From: Companilactobacillus kimchiensis
GTDB taxonomy: Bacteria; Bacillota; Bacilli; Lactobacillales; Lactobacillaceae
NCBI RefSeq assembly: GCF_001438805.1
Contig: NZ_JQCF01000001.1
Coordinates: 124,001-188,000 of the forward strand
Length of the DNA: 64,000 nucleotides
Direction of reading: 5' to 3'
A program made the translations under genes and the position numbers. Below the pieces are notes generated by a model. The model searched no databases and was not told the origin of the DNA. It saw only the letters and a program-made list of their open reading frames with translations. Of the stretch, positions 15,703 to 24,446 are shown one piece after another (within the stretch, counting starts at the first letter, position 1; each line of letters begins with the position of its first letter).

Positions 15703-17091
15703 TTATTTACCTTCATGAATAATTGCAACTGAAAAGCCACCAATAACCATTGCAACAAATCCAATGATCATCATCATACTTTGGCTATTACCAACCATTG
15801 GGAAAATAATAAAACTGGCTAATGATCCAATGATTTGTGGTAAACAAACTGCTATATTAAATAATCCCAAATATGAACCATTGTTCTTACCATCTAACGA
15901 AGTAGTTAACATAGTAAATGGTAAGGTATTAATTGTAAAATTACCGATACCATATAAAGCAAAAGCAAATAATGCAATCCATTGACTATGTGTTGTAGCG
16001 ACAATAACGATACTGATAGCATCAGCGAATAACCCTACTGAATACCATAATTTACGTTGATTAGCTTTTGTTTTAGCATAAAACAATCCCCAAATCAAAG
16101 CGGCCACACTATAAAAAGCTGTCATAACACCATACCAATTACCAGCGGCTTGGAAACCAGCTGACATTGGATTTGTTGTATTCCAAATATTATTGGCCAT
16201 CGCACCTGTTGCATAAGTCCAAGTATACATAATACCAATCCAACTGAATAATTGAACAACTGATAGTTCCCAGAAAGCTCTCGGAGCTTTTTTGAGTAAT
16301 TTCCACAAACTAGGAGTTTCCGTTTTTTTAGTAGAATCTAACTTGTGATAATTAGCATACGTCTTTGGATCATATTCTTTAACATTAAAAATAGTAATTA
16401 AACTAGTAATTAATAATACACCGGCACCAATTAAGTAAGCCCAAATAACAGTTGAGGGAACTTTACCCTTTGCGGCAGTATTCGCCATACCTAATTTCGT
16501 AAGAATAAATGGAAGTAATGCGGCTAAGATACCACCGGCATAACTGAAAATTTGTTGCCAAGACCAAGCCAAATTCTTTTGATCTTCATTAACCATATCT
16601 CCAGCTAACATTTTATACGGTGCCAAACAAACATTGCTAAATAAATCCATTAGAGCAATTGCAATCGCAGCATAAACCAATGCCGTTATGGATCCATACC
16701 CAAACCCAAACGAACCAGTAAACGGCAACATAATCATAACAATAACTGTAATTGGAGCTCCCACAATCAAGTAAGGAATTCTACGTCCCCAACGATTCCA
16801 AGTGCTATCTGAATATTTACCTAATAGAGGCTGAACAAACATTCCCAACAATGGTGGCAATAAAAAGAACCAACCCAAATTATTAGGGTTAACACCAATT
16901 GTTTGAGTAATCCGACTCATTTGCGAACCTTGTAATGTAAAGGCCATATTGACACCGATGCAACCAAAGGTCATAGCAAAAATTGTTTTCATTGGTAAAT
17001 TTGGTAATGAATTATCAAAACCAAATGATTTTTCTTTTTTCTTTAATTTGGTCGTTTTATCGAGCGACTTATCATCTGAAGCTTTTAACAT
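15703..17091 (-). CDS. malT: MFS maltose/oligosaccharide transporter (MalT-like)
   Basis: A 462-residue, 12-helix transporter of the GPH/SLC45-like group used by lactobacilli for proton-coupled uptake of maltose and related glucosides. The N-terminal region reads MKTIFAMTFGCIGVNMAFTLQ, with GKYSDSTWNRWGRRIPYLI in the first cytoplasmic loop (the conserved RxGRR motif). It lies 28 bp after the glucosidase and ahead of the LacI gene. Sugar enters unphosphorylated here, unlike the PTS operons around it. Confidence 0.88.
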   Translation of the reverse strand: MLKASDDKSLDKTTKLKKKEKSFGFDNSLPNLPMKTIFAMTFGCIGVNMAFTLQGSQMSRITQTIGVNPNNLGWFFLLPPLLGMFVQPLLGKYSDSTWNRWGRRIPYLIVGAPITVIVMIMLPFTGSFGFGYGSITALVYAAIAIALMDLFSNVCLAPYKMLAGDMVNEDQKNLAWSWQQIFSYAGGILAALLPFILTKLGMANTAAKGKVPSTVIWAYLIGAGVLLITSLITIFNVKEYDPKTYANYHKLDSTKKTETPSLWKLLKKAPRAFWELSVVQLFSWIGIMYTWTYATGAMANNIWNTTNPMSAGFQAAGNWYGVMTAFYSVAALIWGLFYAKTKANQRKLWYSVGLFADAISIVIVATTHSQWIALFAFALYGIGNFTINTLPFTMLTTSLDGKNNGSYLGLFNIAVCLPQIIGSLASFIIFPMVGNSQSMMMIIGFVAMVIGGFSVAIIHEGK

Positions 17092-17119
17092 ATTAGAACT
17101 CCCCTTCTACTACATCTTA

Positions 17120-18796
17120 CTAATACTGATAAACTTTAGCTTCATATGGACGCAGCCTATCATCTTGATCATCCTTATAATTGCTAATCAATAATTTGGC
17201 ATTTTCTGGTACCGAATAATTACGTTCTAAGTTTTCCTTTGTGTAGTTAAGGATAACTAATAAAGTTGTTTCTTTGTCTCTTCTTGTATAAGCATAAACT
17301 TTAGGATCATCTTCATTTCTCTCTACTAACTCATATTTACCATCGGTAATAACTGGCAATTGATGACGTAGACGAATAAGCTCTTGATAATAATAAAAAA
17401 TAGAATTAGGATCGTCTAATGCTTTAGATACATTAATTTCTTTATAATTCTGGTTCATCTTTTCCCAAGTCGATCCAGTTGAGAAACCTGCATTTTCAGT
17501 TGCATCCCATTGCATTGGTGTCCGAGCATTGTCACGACTGTGCATCCCTAAATATTTCAACATTGTAGGTGCATCTAATAGGTCTTGTTCATCAACTAAT
17601 TGATGGTATGAATTAATAGAATCCAAATCAACATAATCACTTAACTTCTTGAAATAGGCATTCGTCATACCGATTTCTTCACCTTCAAAAATATATGGCG
17701 TTCCTTGCTGAAAATGTAACATAGTAGCCAACATCTTAGCACTTAAAACTCGATATTCTTCAGTGGAATCATCGCCAAACCTTGATACGACACGTGGTTG
17801 ATCGTGATTATTCCAATAAAGTGAATTCCAAGCTTTTCCATACAGAGCTAATTGCCACTTAGTCAAATTCTCACGAATATCTGATAACAAGGCTTTACGA
17901 TTGGACCAACGTCCAAGTGCTGGATTCTTACTACCATCTAGTCCCATATGTTCAAATTGAAAGACCATATTGAGCTCATTACCATTTAAATTAGAATACT
18001 TTTCAGCTTCTTCAGTTGTCACCGCTGGGGCTTCACCAACGGTAACCATCTGATGCTTACTCATAACATTTTTATTCATTTCTTGAAGAAATTCATGCTC
18101 ACGTTTTCCATTAGCAACTAATGCTTCGGGATTCCCATATTGTTCATCTTTAGACTTAATGGCATCGGGTAAACCTTCCGGTTTAGAAATATAACTGATA
18201 ACATCCATTCGGAAACCATCAACACCTTTATCAGCCCACCAATTCATCATGTCATAAACTGTATGGCGAACATTAGGATTTTCCCAATTTAAATCAGGTT
18301 GTTGTGGAGCAAATAAATGCAAATAATATTGTCCTGAATCTTGATCATATTTCCAAGCTGGACCAGTAAAAAATGAACCCCAATTATTAGGTGCCTGACC
18401 ATCTTTACCATCTCTCCAAATATAATAATCACGATATGGATTATCTTTCCCTTTACGTGACTCTTCAAACCACTTGTTCTCATCTGATGTGTGATTAACC
18501 ACTAGATCCATCATAATTTTCAATCCTAGGTCATGAGCCTTTTCCAATAACTTGTCAAAATCCTCCATATTTCCAAAATCAGGATTAATTGCACGATAGT
18601 CAGAAATATCATAACCATTATCAACTTGAGGTGATTTATAAATTGGACTTAGCCAAACAATATCAACACCTAATTTTTTTATATAATCTAATCTCTTTGT
18701 AATCCCAGGTAAATCACCAATTCCATCACCATTACTGTCCTGATAGCTAGCTGGGTATACTTGATAAACTACTGAATTTTTCCACCAATTGTCCAA
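17120..18796 (-). CDS. malL: GH13 alpha-glucosidase / oligo-1,6-glucosidase
   Basis: A cytoplasmic GH13_31-type enzyme of 558 residues that releases glucose from maltose- or isomalto-oligosaccharides. Catalytic residues are Asp198 (GFRMDVIS), Glu255 (TVGEAP) and Asp332 (NHDQPR). Valine follows the nucleophile (Val199), the residue linked to action on alpha-1,6 bonds in oligo-1,6-glucosidases and to dual specificity in MalL. Translation starts at TTG 18796 after GAGGATAA. It is first in the operon with malT and the LacI gene, under a consensus promoter. Confidence 0.9.
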   Translation of the reverse strand: MDNWWKNSVVYQVYPASYQDSNGDGIGDLPGITKRLDYIKKLGVDIVWLSPIYKSPQVDNGYDISDYRAINPDFGNMEDFDKLLEKAHDLGLKIMMDLVVNHTSDENKWFEESRKGKDNPYRDYYIWRDGKDGQAPNNWGSFFTGPAWKYDQDSGQYYLHLFAPQQPDLNWENPNVRHTVYDMMNWWADKGVDGFRMDVISYISKPEGLPDAIKSKDEQYGNPEALVANGKREHEFLQEMNKNVMSKHQMVTVGEAPAVTTEEAEKYSNLNGNELNMVFQFEHMGLDGSKNPALGRWSNRKALLSDIRENLTKWQLALYGKAWNSLYWNNHDQPRVVSRFGDDSTEEYRVLSAKMLATMLHFQQGTPYIFEGEEIGMTNAYFKKLSDYVDLDSINSYHQLVDEQDLLDAPTMLKYLGMHSRDNARTPMQWDATENAGFSTGSTWEKMNQNYKEINVSKALDDPNSIFYYYQELIRLRHQLPVITDGKYELVERNEDDPKVYAYTRRDKETTLLVILNYTKENLERNYSVPENAKLLISNYKDDQDDRLRPYEAKVYQY

Positions 18797-18831
18797 AATA
18801 AATTATCCTCATATTCATATATTTAATTAAA

Positions 18832-18843
18832 GCAAACGTTTGC
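18832..18843. promoter_or_regulatory. LacI-family (MalR) operator
   Basis: Perfect palindrome GCAAACGTTTGC just downstream of the predicted transcription start of the malL-malT-malR operon, a repression position. It also resembles a cre site, so CcpA binding is possible. Confidence 0.75.
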
Positions 18844-18851
18844 GCAACTAA

Positions 18852-18880
18852 AATGTAATCCCTTTCACCATTTTTGTCAA
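18852..18880 (-). promoter_or_regulatory. promoter of the malL operon
   Basis: TTGACA (18875-18880) and TACATT (18852-18857) with a 17-bp spacer on the minus strand. Confidence 0.8.
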
Positions 18881-18922
18881 CAATATATTTTATTAATCAT
18901 TATTACTAATAACATATATACC

Positions 18923-18957
18923 AAAAAATCGCATAATTATTTAAATTATGCGATTTT
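18923..18957 (-). terminator. terminator of the mannose-class PTS/GH13 operon
   Basis: AAATCGCATAATT pairs with AATTATGCGATTT around TTTAAAT-type loop sequence and is followed by a T run on the minus strand, just after the GH13 stop. Confidence 0.85.
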
Positions 18958-18959
18958 AT

Positions 18960-20660
18960 TTATTTTTTATACAAATAAACTGAAGATCCATAGGCTGGCA
19001 AAACAACTTTATCAGTCGTTTTAAATTCTTTTTCAAAATTACTAATAACCAATTTACCGTCTTTATTTCTCACCTGCTTTGGCAATTCAACGGTTTGTTC
19101 TTTGTCAGTAAAGTTTCCTGTAACAAACAAAATTTGTTTATCATTTTCACGTAGATATGAATATGTCTGCTCATTATTTTTATCTAATATAACATACTTA
19201 CCATTCGTAATAATTGGTAATTCATGTCTTAATTTAATCAATTTCTGATAATAATAAAAGGTCGAGTTAGAATCTGCTAGCGTATTTTTCACATTAATTT
19301 CTTGATAATTGGGATTCAACTTGATCCACGGTGTTCCTTTAGTAAAACCAGCATTTACACCATCTGACCATGGCATAGGTGTTCTAGCATTATCACGCGA
19401 TTTTAAATAAATTGATTTCATCGTATATTTCAAACCAAGTTTTTTATTATTCATAAAATCATTATAAATATTCTTAGTTTCAATATCTGAATAATCATCA
19501 ATTGAATTAAATTTGGCATTGGTCATACCTAGTTCTTCACCTTGAAAAATAAACGGTGTTCCCTGTTGCATATGTAAAATTGTCCCTAACATTTTGGCTG
19601 ATTGCTCGCGCCATTTAGTATCATCTGCACCAAATCTAGTAACTGGACGGGCCTGATCATGATTACTCCAATATAGACTGTTCCAACCATTATGTTCGGC
19701 CATTCCATTTTGCCATTTAGTAAAAACTTCTTTAAGCTCTGACAATTTAAATCTCTTTGTTGAAAATTTTCCATTCTCATCATAATCAAGGTGCATGTGA
19801 TCAAAATGAAAGACCATATTCAATTCATGACGATTTGCATCGGTGTATTTGACGGCTTCATCAACACTTGTATGCGGTGTTTCACCAACCGTCACAATAT
19901 CATAGTGACTCAAAACCTGCGAATTCATTTCTTGCAAATAATCATGAATTTTAGGACCATTGGCGGCTCCCTTATAGTAACTGCCATAAGCTTTATTCTG
20001 AATAACTGGACCGTCTGGATATGCTGGATCTTTCGAGAATAAACTAATGACGTCCATTCTGAACCCATCTACACCTTTTTCCAACCAAAAGCGCATGATA
20101 TCATAAACTTCCTGACGTACTTTAGGATTATCCCAATTCAAATCAGGCTGTTGCTTAGCAAATAAATGTAAATAATATTGACCAAGTTTATCAATATATT
20201 CCCAAGTCGACCCACCAAAGGATGAACCCCAATTGTTAGGTAACTTCTTGCCATCACCATCTTTCCAAATATAATAATTATGGTGTGGATCATCTTTACT
20301 ACTTTTGGCTGCTTTAAACCAAGGATGCTCATCTGAAGTATGGTTAACAACTAAATCTAGAATCAAGCGCATATGCCTCTTATGTGTTTCATCTAATAAT
20401 TTTTGAAAATCTGCCATAGTTCCAAAACTAGGATCAATTTCTCGATAATTACTAATATCATAACCATTATCAACTTGTGGTGATTTATAAATTGGATTCA
20501 GCCATATGATATCGATACCAAATTTTTGTAAATAATCTAATTTCTCAGTAATACCAGAAATATCTCCAATTCCATCATCATTACTATCATTAAAACTTTT
20601 TGGATAAACTTGGTAAACTACACTATTACGCCACCACTCTATATCATTCATCATCGTCAT
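18960..20660 (-). CDS. GH13 glucosidase, probably acting on PTS-derived 6-phospho-alpha-glucosides
   Basis: A 566-residue GH13 enzyme with Asp203 (GFRMDVIS), Glu260 (TVGETP) and Asp335 (NHDQAR). It resembles oligo-1,6-glucosidase, dextran glucosidase and trehalose-6-phosphate hydrolase; the NGPKIHDYLQEMN segment is shared with the latter two. Being encoded last in a mannose-class PTS operon with a 17-nt overlap with EIIA, it should receive a phosphorylated disaccharide. Val204 after the nucleophile suggests alpha-1,6 bonds. Start is among three clustered ATGs (20660, 20654, 20651). Substrate is undecided between phospho-isomaltose-like sugars and trehalose-6-phosphate. Confidence 0.82.
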   Translation of the reverse strand: MTMMNDIEWWRNSVVYQVYPKSFNDSNDDGIGDISGITEKLDYLQKFGIDIIWLNPIYKSPQVDNGYDISNYREIDPSFGTMADFQKLLDETHKRHMRLILDLVVNHTSDEHPWFKAAKSSKDDPHHNYYIWKDGDGKKLPNNWGSSFGGSTWEYIDKLGQYYLHLFAKQQPDLNWDNPKVRQEVYDIMRFWLEKGVDGFRMDVISLFSKDPAYPDGPVIQNKAYGSYYKGAANGPKIHDYLQEMNSQVLSHYDIVTVGETPHTSVDEAVKYTDANRHELNMVFHFDHMHLDYDENGKFSTKRFKLSELKEVFTKWQNGMAEHNGWNSLYWSNHDQARPVTRFGADDTKWREQSAKMLGTILHMQQGTPFIFQGEELGMTNAKFNSIDDYSDIETKNIYNDFMNNKKLGLKYTMKSIYLKSRDNARTPMPWSDGVNAGFTKGTPWIKLNPNYQEINVKNTLADSNSTFYYYQKLIKLRHELPIITNGKYVILDKNNEQTYSYLRENDKQILFVTGNFTDKEQTVELPKQVRNKDGKLVISNFEKEFKTTDKVVLPAYGSSVYLYKK

Positions 20661-21060
20661 CCACTTCTACTTTCATTTCATTCACATATACAATGGCATC
20701 TTTAGCTTCTTCGACTAACTCTTCTATTCTCTTCGAAGATATTTCGTGATCTTGAGGTTCAAGCGCAATAGCTAGAGCTAACGGTAAATTCATTCCACTA
20801 ATAATATGTGTATGTGGACGTTCACGATAATTAAAAAATTGTTGGTTAACACTTCCTGCTAACATATCAGTTAAAATAATAACCTCTATGTCCGGTGCAA
20901 TACCACCCATTAACTCTTTAACTTGCTTATCAACTGGTTGATTATCCATATACGCTGATAAATCAGTTACGTCAGCCGCATTATTAGAAATAAAGTTCAA
21001 GGTATCTGCTAATCCAGTAGCTAATTTATGATGTGATGCCAAAATAATTTTACGTGTCAT
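20644..21060 (-). CDS. PTS mannose-class EIIA component
   Basis: A 138-residue EIIA-Man domain protein. His10 in IILASHHKLATG is the phosphoacceptor; ILTDMLAGSVNQ and HIISGMNLPLALA are the following conserved turns. It has an acidic tail (EVDDDDE) that overlaps the GH13 start. In this operon EIIA and EIIB are separate polypeptides. It takes phosphate from HPr and passes it to the EIIB at 22691-23158. Confidence 0.9.
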   Translation of the reverse strand: MTRKIILASHHKLATGLADTLNFISNNAADVTDLSAYMDNQPVDKQVKELMGGIAPDIEVIILTDMLAGSVNQQFFNYRERPHTHIISGMNLPLALAIALEPQDHEISSKRIEELVEEAKDAIVYVNEMKVEVDDDDE

Positions 21061-21072
21061 TGTTATGCTCCT

Positions 21073-21885
21073 CTATGCTTTAAAGATTCCAAAGAATGTA
21101 CCTACTAAAGAAATTCCAATAACTAATAGAATAATTCGTGTTGGAGTCCATTTTTTATTACCTAATAATTTATAAATCAATAGTGTTAATAAAGCTGGCA
21201 AAAGCGCCGGCATGATCTTATCAAAAACACCAGTTTGTAAATTCAATTTAACTTTTCCAAATTGGAAAATAACTGGCATAGAAATTTTAACAACAGTAGC
21301 TACTAAAGCACCGACGACACTCAATCCAACGATTGAAGCTGACTCAGTGAAGATATTTAATCTCTCACCCAATGAAGTGATCAATTTTGTTCCTGAGGTG
21401 AATCCAACATCAAACATCTTGAGTTTTACAAACCAGAAAACGATATTAGCAATCAACCAAACAATTGCTCCTAAGGGATTTCCCTGTAAAGCCATGTATC
21501 CAGAAATAGAACCCATAATTGTTGGCCATAAAACCCAAACTAAAGTATCACCAACACCAGCCATTGGGCCCATCAAACTGGTCTTCAATGATTGAACAGC
21601 ATCTTTAGCACCGATTCCATCACGCTCTTCCATTGCTAATGAAGCACCTAGAATCAACGATGACATAACAGTCGTGGAATTATAGTAATTAAAATGGTTC
21701 TCAAGTGCCATTTCATATTCATCATCATTAGGGTAAATTTTTCTTAGAGCAGGTGCCAAGGCCCATGCCACAGCGGGTCCCATTTGTGATTCATAATTAA
21801 AGATATTACATGCCATGAAATTGTAACGGACAGCGGCATGACGACGATCCTTTTTAGTTAATTTAATTTTTTCATCACTCATCAT
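21073..21885 (-). CDS. PTS mannose-class EIID component
   Basis: Membrane EIID subunit of about 270 residues that forms the translocation complex with EIIC. It has the family pattern QMGPAVAWALAPALRKIY near the N terminus, ATVMSS-type loop, MGPMAGVGDTLVW and a C-terminal hydrophobic tail. ATG 21885 is preferred because GGAGAC lies six bases upstream; the frame extends to 21906 inside the EIIC gene. It overlaps the EIIC end by 11 nt. Confidence 0.9.
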   Translation of the reverse strand: MMSDEKIKLTKKDRRHAAVRYNFMACNIFNYESQMGPAVAWALAPALRKIYPNDDEYEMALENHFNYYNSTTVMSSLILGASLAMEERDGIGAKDAVQSLKTSLMGPMAGVGDTLVWVLWPTIMGSISGYMALQGNPLGAIVWLIANIVFWFVKLKMFDVGFTSGTKLITSLGERLNIFTESASIVGLSVVGALVATVVKISMPVIFQFGKVKLNLQTGVFDKIMPALLPALLTLLIYKLLGNKKWTPTRIILLVIGISLVGTFFGIFKA

Positions 21886-22675
21886 AATCGTCTCCTTCAT
21901 CTTCACTTACTGCGTTTGTATTTGTAGCGGCCGAAGTGACTTTCTTTGATTCACTAATAAAGTACCAATAAGCCGCAGCAAATCCAATCAACGCTACACC
22001 TAGAACGCCGACCTTTAAATAGGCTGCTAGTACAAATCCAACAATAATGTAACTCAAGAACTTCTTAACGGGCATATATCTTAACAACATTCCGACACCG
22101 ACAACTGGTAACATTCCTCCAGCAACCGTCAAACCATCAGTTACCCAACTAGGTACAACCGTCAAAATAAATTTAACTACATCTGGTCCGAAAAACACAA
22201 TTAGAATTGCAGGTAATCCAGTTTGTAAACTGAATAGCGCTGGCCCCCACCATGCTTCACGTTGCATCTTTTTAAAATCATGATTCTTAACATCTGTTAA
22301 CATTCTGTGTGCTAAGAAGTTAACAATGATTCGAGCAACCACTTCTAATTGAATAGCCAATAAACCAACTGGCAAACCAACAGCAATTGCCGATTTAATA
22401 CCTGTTCCAGTTCTCACGGCAACAAAAATACCAACAATTGTTGCTAAGCCATAGTTAGGTGCTGAAGCTCCACCTAAGGCTGCAACTCCCAACATCATTA
22501 ATTGGAAAGTACCAGCAATCGTTAAAGCAGTGGTTAAATCACCCATAATAATCCCGGTAATAGTTCCGACGATAACTGGGAACCAAGACATGATGACAAG
22601 TCCATTTTGATCAACTGTCATATAGGCCGCTAAAATAATAATAAGTATATCTTGAATAAGATTTATTCCTGTCAT
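21875..22675 (-). CDS. PTS mannose-class EIIC component
   Basis: Polytopic EIIC subunit (266 residues) of a mannose/sorbose-class PTS. Family features are the MGDLTTALTIAGTFQLMMLG segment and GGASAPNYGLATIVG, with about seven hydrophobic helices and an acidic C terminus. It follows EIIB and overlaps EIID. A TAAAGGAGAT ribosome-binding site precedes the ATG. Confidence 0.9.
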   Translation of the reverse strand: MTGINLIQDILIIILAAYMTVDQNGLVIMSWFPVIVGTITGIIMGDLTTALTIAGTFQLMMLGVAALGGASAPNYGLATIVGIFVAVRTGTGIKSAIAVGLPVGLLAIQLEVVARIIVNFLAHRMLTDVKNHDFKKMQREAWWGPALFSLQTGLPAILIVFFGPDVVKFILTVVPSWVTDGLTVAGGMLPVVGVGMLLRYMPVKKFLSYIIVGFVLAAYLKVGVLGVALIGFAAAYWYFISESKKVTSAATNTNAVSEDEGDDYDE

Positions 22676-22690
22676 GATTCATGATCTCCT

Positions 22691-23158
22691 TTAGGCTTTA
22701 AACTCTTCTTCGTTATCTGTTGGAACATATTGAATAATTAATGGAATACCTTTTTCTTGAATAGTTTGTAAGTCTTGACGTTCCTTATCATCTAAAGCAA
22801 CAAACTTAGAAACAGGTTTACGACCGTTTTCATTAAAAATAATACCCAAATCAATCTTAGGAATCTTGACTCCACCATCAATTAACTTAATTAATGTTTC
22901 AGGTTCTTTTACTAAAACAAAGACACGTTGATCATCATATTTACCAGCATTAAAATTAGTGATGGCCTTCTGGGTATCAATGATTGACATTCCAGTACCT
23001 GCTGGTTTTGACATCCTCATGCTTGCTTTAATTGATTCGTTTGTACTTAATTCATCGTCAATTACCATAAAACGCTTTACTTTCAATGATTGAGCCCATT
23101 GGTTAACAATCAATCCATGAATTAAACGTTGATCTATTCTTGCTAAAACTACTGTCAT
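22691..23158 (-). CDS. PTS mannose-class EIIB component
   Basis: A 155-residue EIIB-Man protein with the phosphorylated His14 in ARIDQRLIHGLIVNQW. It transfers phosphate from EIIA to the incoming sugar. ATG 23158 has GGAGG seven bases upstream, so the open frame reaching 23191 is not used. It is the first PTS gene after the LacI regulator, separated by a terminator-like hairpin and a perfect operator palindrome. Confidence 0.9.
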   Translation of the reverse strand: MTVVLARIDQRLIHGLIVNQWAQSLKVKRFMVIDDELSTNESIKASMRMSKPAGTGMSIIDTQKAITNFNAGKYDDQRVFVLVKEPETLIKLIDGGVKIPKIDLGIIFNENGRKPVSKFVALDDKERQDLQTIQEKGIPLIIQYVPTDNEEEFKA

Positions 23159-23173
23159 AATAAAATCCTCCAT

Positions 23174-23193
23174 ATTTGGTATCGATACCAAAT
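23174..23193. promoter_or_regulatory. perfect palindromic LacI-family operator before the PTS genes
   Basis: ATTTGGTATCGATACCAAAT is an exact 20-bp palindrome 16 bp before the EIIB start. Its core TGGTATCGATACCA matches the two sites flanking the lacI promoter (TGGTAACGATTTCA and TGGAAACGATTTCA). It may block elongation or fold in the leader RNA. Confidence 0.7.
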
Positions 23194-23199
23194 TTTCTT

Positions 23200-23233
23200 T
23201 TTTAAAAAGAGCCGTCTATGCAGATGCTCTTTT
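23200..23233 (-). terminator. hairpin over the lacI stop codon, partial terminator
   Basis: AAAAGAGC and GCTCTTTTT pair around 13 nt that include the lacI stop codon, followed by T. It should lower readthrough from the regulator into the PTS genes. Confidence 0.6.
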
Positions 23234-24220
23234 AATTATTTTCAATTTACATATTTGAACCTTTGGAACTGACTCTCCACTCATTAGATGAAGCATAGTT
23301 TCAGCGGCTTTTTGTCCCATTTCATTAACTGGTTGCCTAATAGTAGTTAATGGAATTCGCAAGTTAGCCGAAACTGGTTGGTCATCAACACCCAAAACAC
23401 CTAATTGCTTCGGAACCTTAACCTTTTGCTCCTCAGCCTCTTGAGTAATTCCCATTGCCACCTCATCACTACCGGCAATAATGACATCAGGCTTATTATC
23501 TAAAGCCATAATCATTTTAAAAATATTTTTACCATCTTCAGCGGTATGAGCATTGGTAAATAACCAATCATGATTTAATCCTAATTTATGTTCACTCAAT
23601 GAATCCTGAAAACCTGCAAAACGATCGGCATCAAAATTGGCTTCTTTTTCCATAATCGTAATCGACTTACGACCAGTCGCATAAGCAATTTTGCTATATC
23701 CTTCATCAAATAAAAAATTCGTGGCTTTATAAAAACCGTCGTATTGATCGGCTCTAACGATTGGTACGTGAACATCTTTTAAATATTCATTAACCAGAAT
23801 TATTTTCCCATATTTACAATAATCACTAATTATCGACCAAGTATTCTCTAATGAACAAAGAATTACTCCATCAACTTGTTGATTTTTTAATAAATTCAAA
23901 GCTGTCAGTTCTTCTTCCGCTTTACTAAACGTTTGAACAATCAACGTACTATATCCAGCTTCATCTAATTTTTGTTCAATTGCATCAACCAAATAGGAAA
24001 AGAATGGATTAACAATTCTCGGAATGGTTACTGCCATGGTATTAGTTTTTGATCCGCGTAATTGTCGTGCGGCTGGAAGTGGTACATAACCTAATCGTTC
24101 CATTGCAGATTTAACGGAATTTCTTTTTTTCTCTGAAACATGTGGACTATCATTAATTACTCTTGAAACGGTTGAAACTGATAATCCTGCTAATTTTGCT
24201 ACATCTGAAATAGTTGCCAA
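23216..24220 (-). CDS. LacI-family repressor of the mannose-class PTS operon
   Basis: A 334-residue LacI-type regulator. The HTH (ATISDVAKLAGLSVSTVSRVI) opens the protein, with the hinge LPAARQLRG, then a sugar-binding core (TMAVTIPRIVNPFFSYLVDAI onward) ending QICKLKIIKR. Translation starts at TTG 24220 behind AAAGGAGG; the earlier in-frame ATG at 24292 lies within the promoter -35 and cannot be used. Two near-identical operators flank its promoter, showing autoregulation, and a third precedes the PTS genes. Confidence 0.9.
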   Translation of the reverse strand: MATISDVAKLAGLSVSTVSRVINDSPHVSEKKRNSVKSAMERLGYVPLPAARQLRGSKTNTMAVTIPRIVNPFFSYLVDAIEQKLDEAGYSTLIVQTFSKAEEELTALNLLKNQQVDGVILCSLENTWSIISDYCKYGKIILVNEYLKDVHVPIVRADQYDGFYKATNFLFDEGYSKIAYATGRKSITIMEKEANFDADRFAGFQDSLSEHKLGLNHDWLFTNAHTAEDGKNIFKMIMALDNKPDVIIAGSDEVAMGITQEAEEQKVKVPKQLGVLGVDDQPVSANLRIPLTTIRQPVNEMGQKAAETMLHLMSGESVPKVQICKLKIIKRASA

Positions 24221-24242
24221 ATTTATACCTCCTTTCACATCG

Positions 24243-24256
24243 TGAAATCGTTTCCA
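24243..24256. promoter_or_regulatory. LacI operator downstream of the lacI promoter
   Basis: TGAAATCGTTTCCA, reverse complement TGGAAACGATTTCA, differing at one base from the site at 24300-24313. It lies around the transcription start and is also close to a cre consensus. Confidence 0.65.
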
Positions 24257-24263
24257 TATCTGT

Positions 24264-24292
24264 ATAATACAAGCCCATTTATTTAATGTCAA
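24264..24292 (-). promoter_or_regulatory. promoter of lacI and the PTS operon
   Basis: TTGACA (24287-24292) and TATTAT (24264-24269) with 17 bp between, minus strand. Confidence 0.85.
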
Positions 24293-24299
24293 TGGTTTT

Positions 24300-24313
24300 T
24301 GGTAACGATTTCA
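24300..24313. promoter_or_regulatory. LacI operator upstream of the lacI promoter
   Basis: TGGTAACGATTTCA, 57 bp from the downstream site measured start to start. The pair brackets -35 and -10 and could support a repression loop (inference). Confidence 0.65.
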
Positions 24314-24351
24314 TTTAAAACGATATTCAAAAATTGAATTCATAAAAATAA

Positions 24352-24389
24352 AACAGAAAATTTCTCATATTTCATGAGTACTTTCTGTT
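24352..24389 (-). terminator. terminator of the GntR/cellobiose-class operon
   Basis: AACAGAAA pairs with TTTCTGTT and CTCAT with ATGAG, followed by TTTTATTTTT on the minus strand, after the GH1 stop codon. Confidence 0.75.
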
Positions 24390-24446
24390 CTATAATAAAA
24401 ACAATTATTTAAGTTAATTATTACGAATACTTATCATTACCCTTAA

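Noticed and set aside
23159-23191. Longer N terminus of the mannose-class EIIB (frame open to 23191)
   Set aside because: It would cover the operator palindrome and the ribosome-binding site; the conserved EIIB start aligns with ATG 23158.
24221-24292. ATG at 24292 as start of the LacI regulator
   Set aside because: It lies in the promoter -35 region; the TTG at 24220 follows a strong AAAGGAGG and begins the HTH in the usual place.
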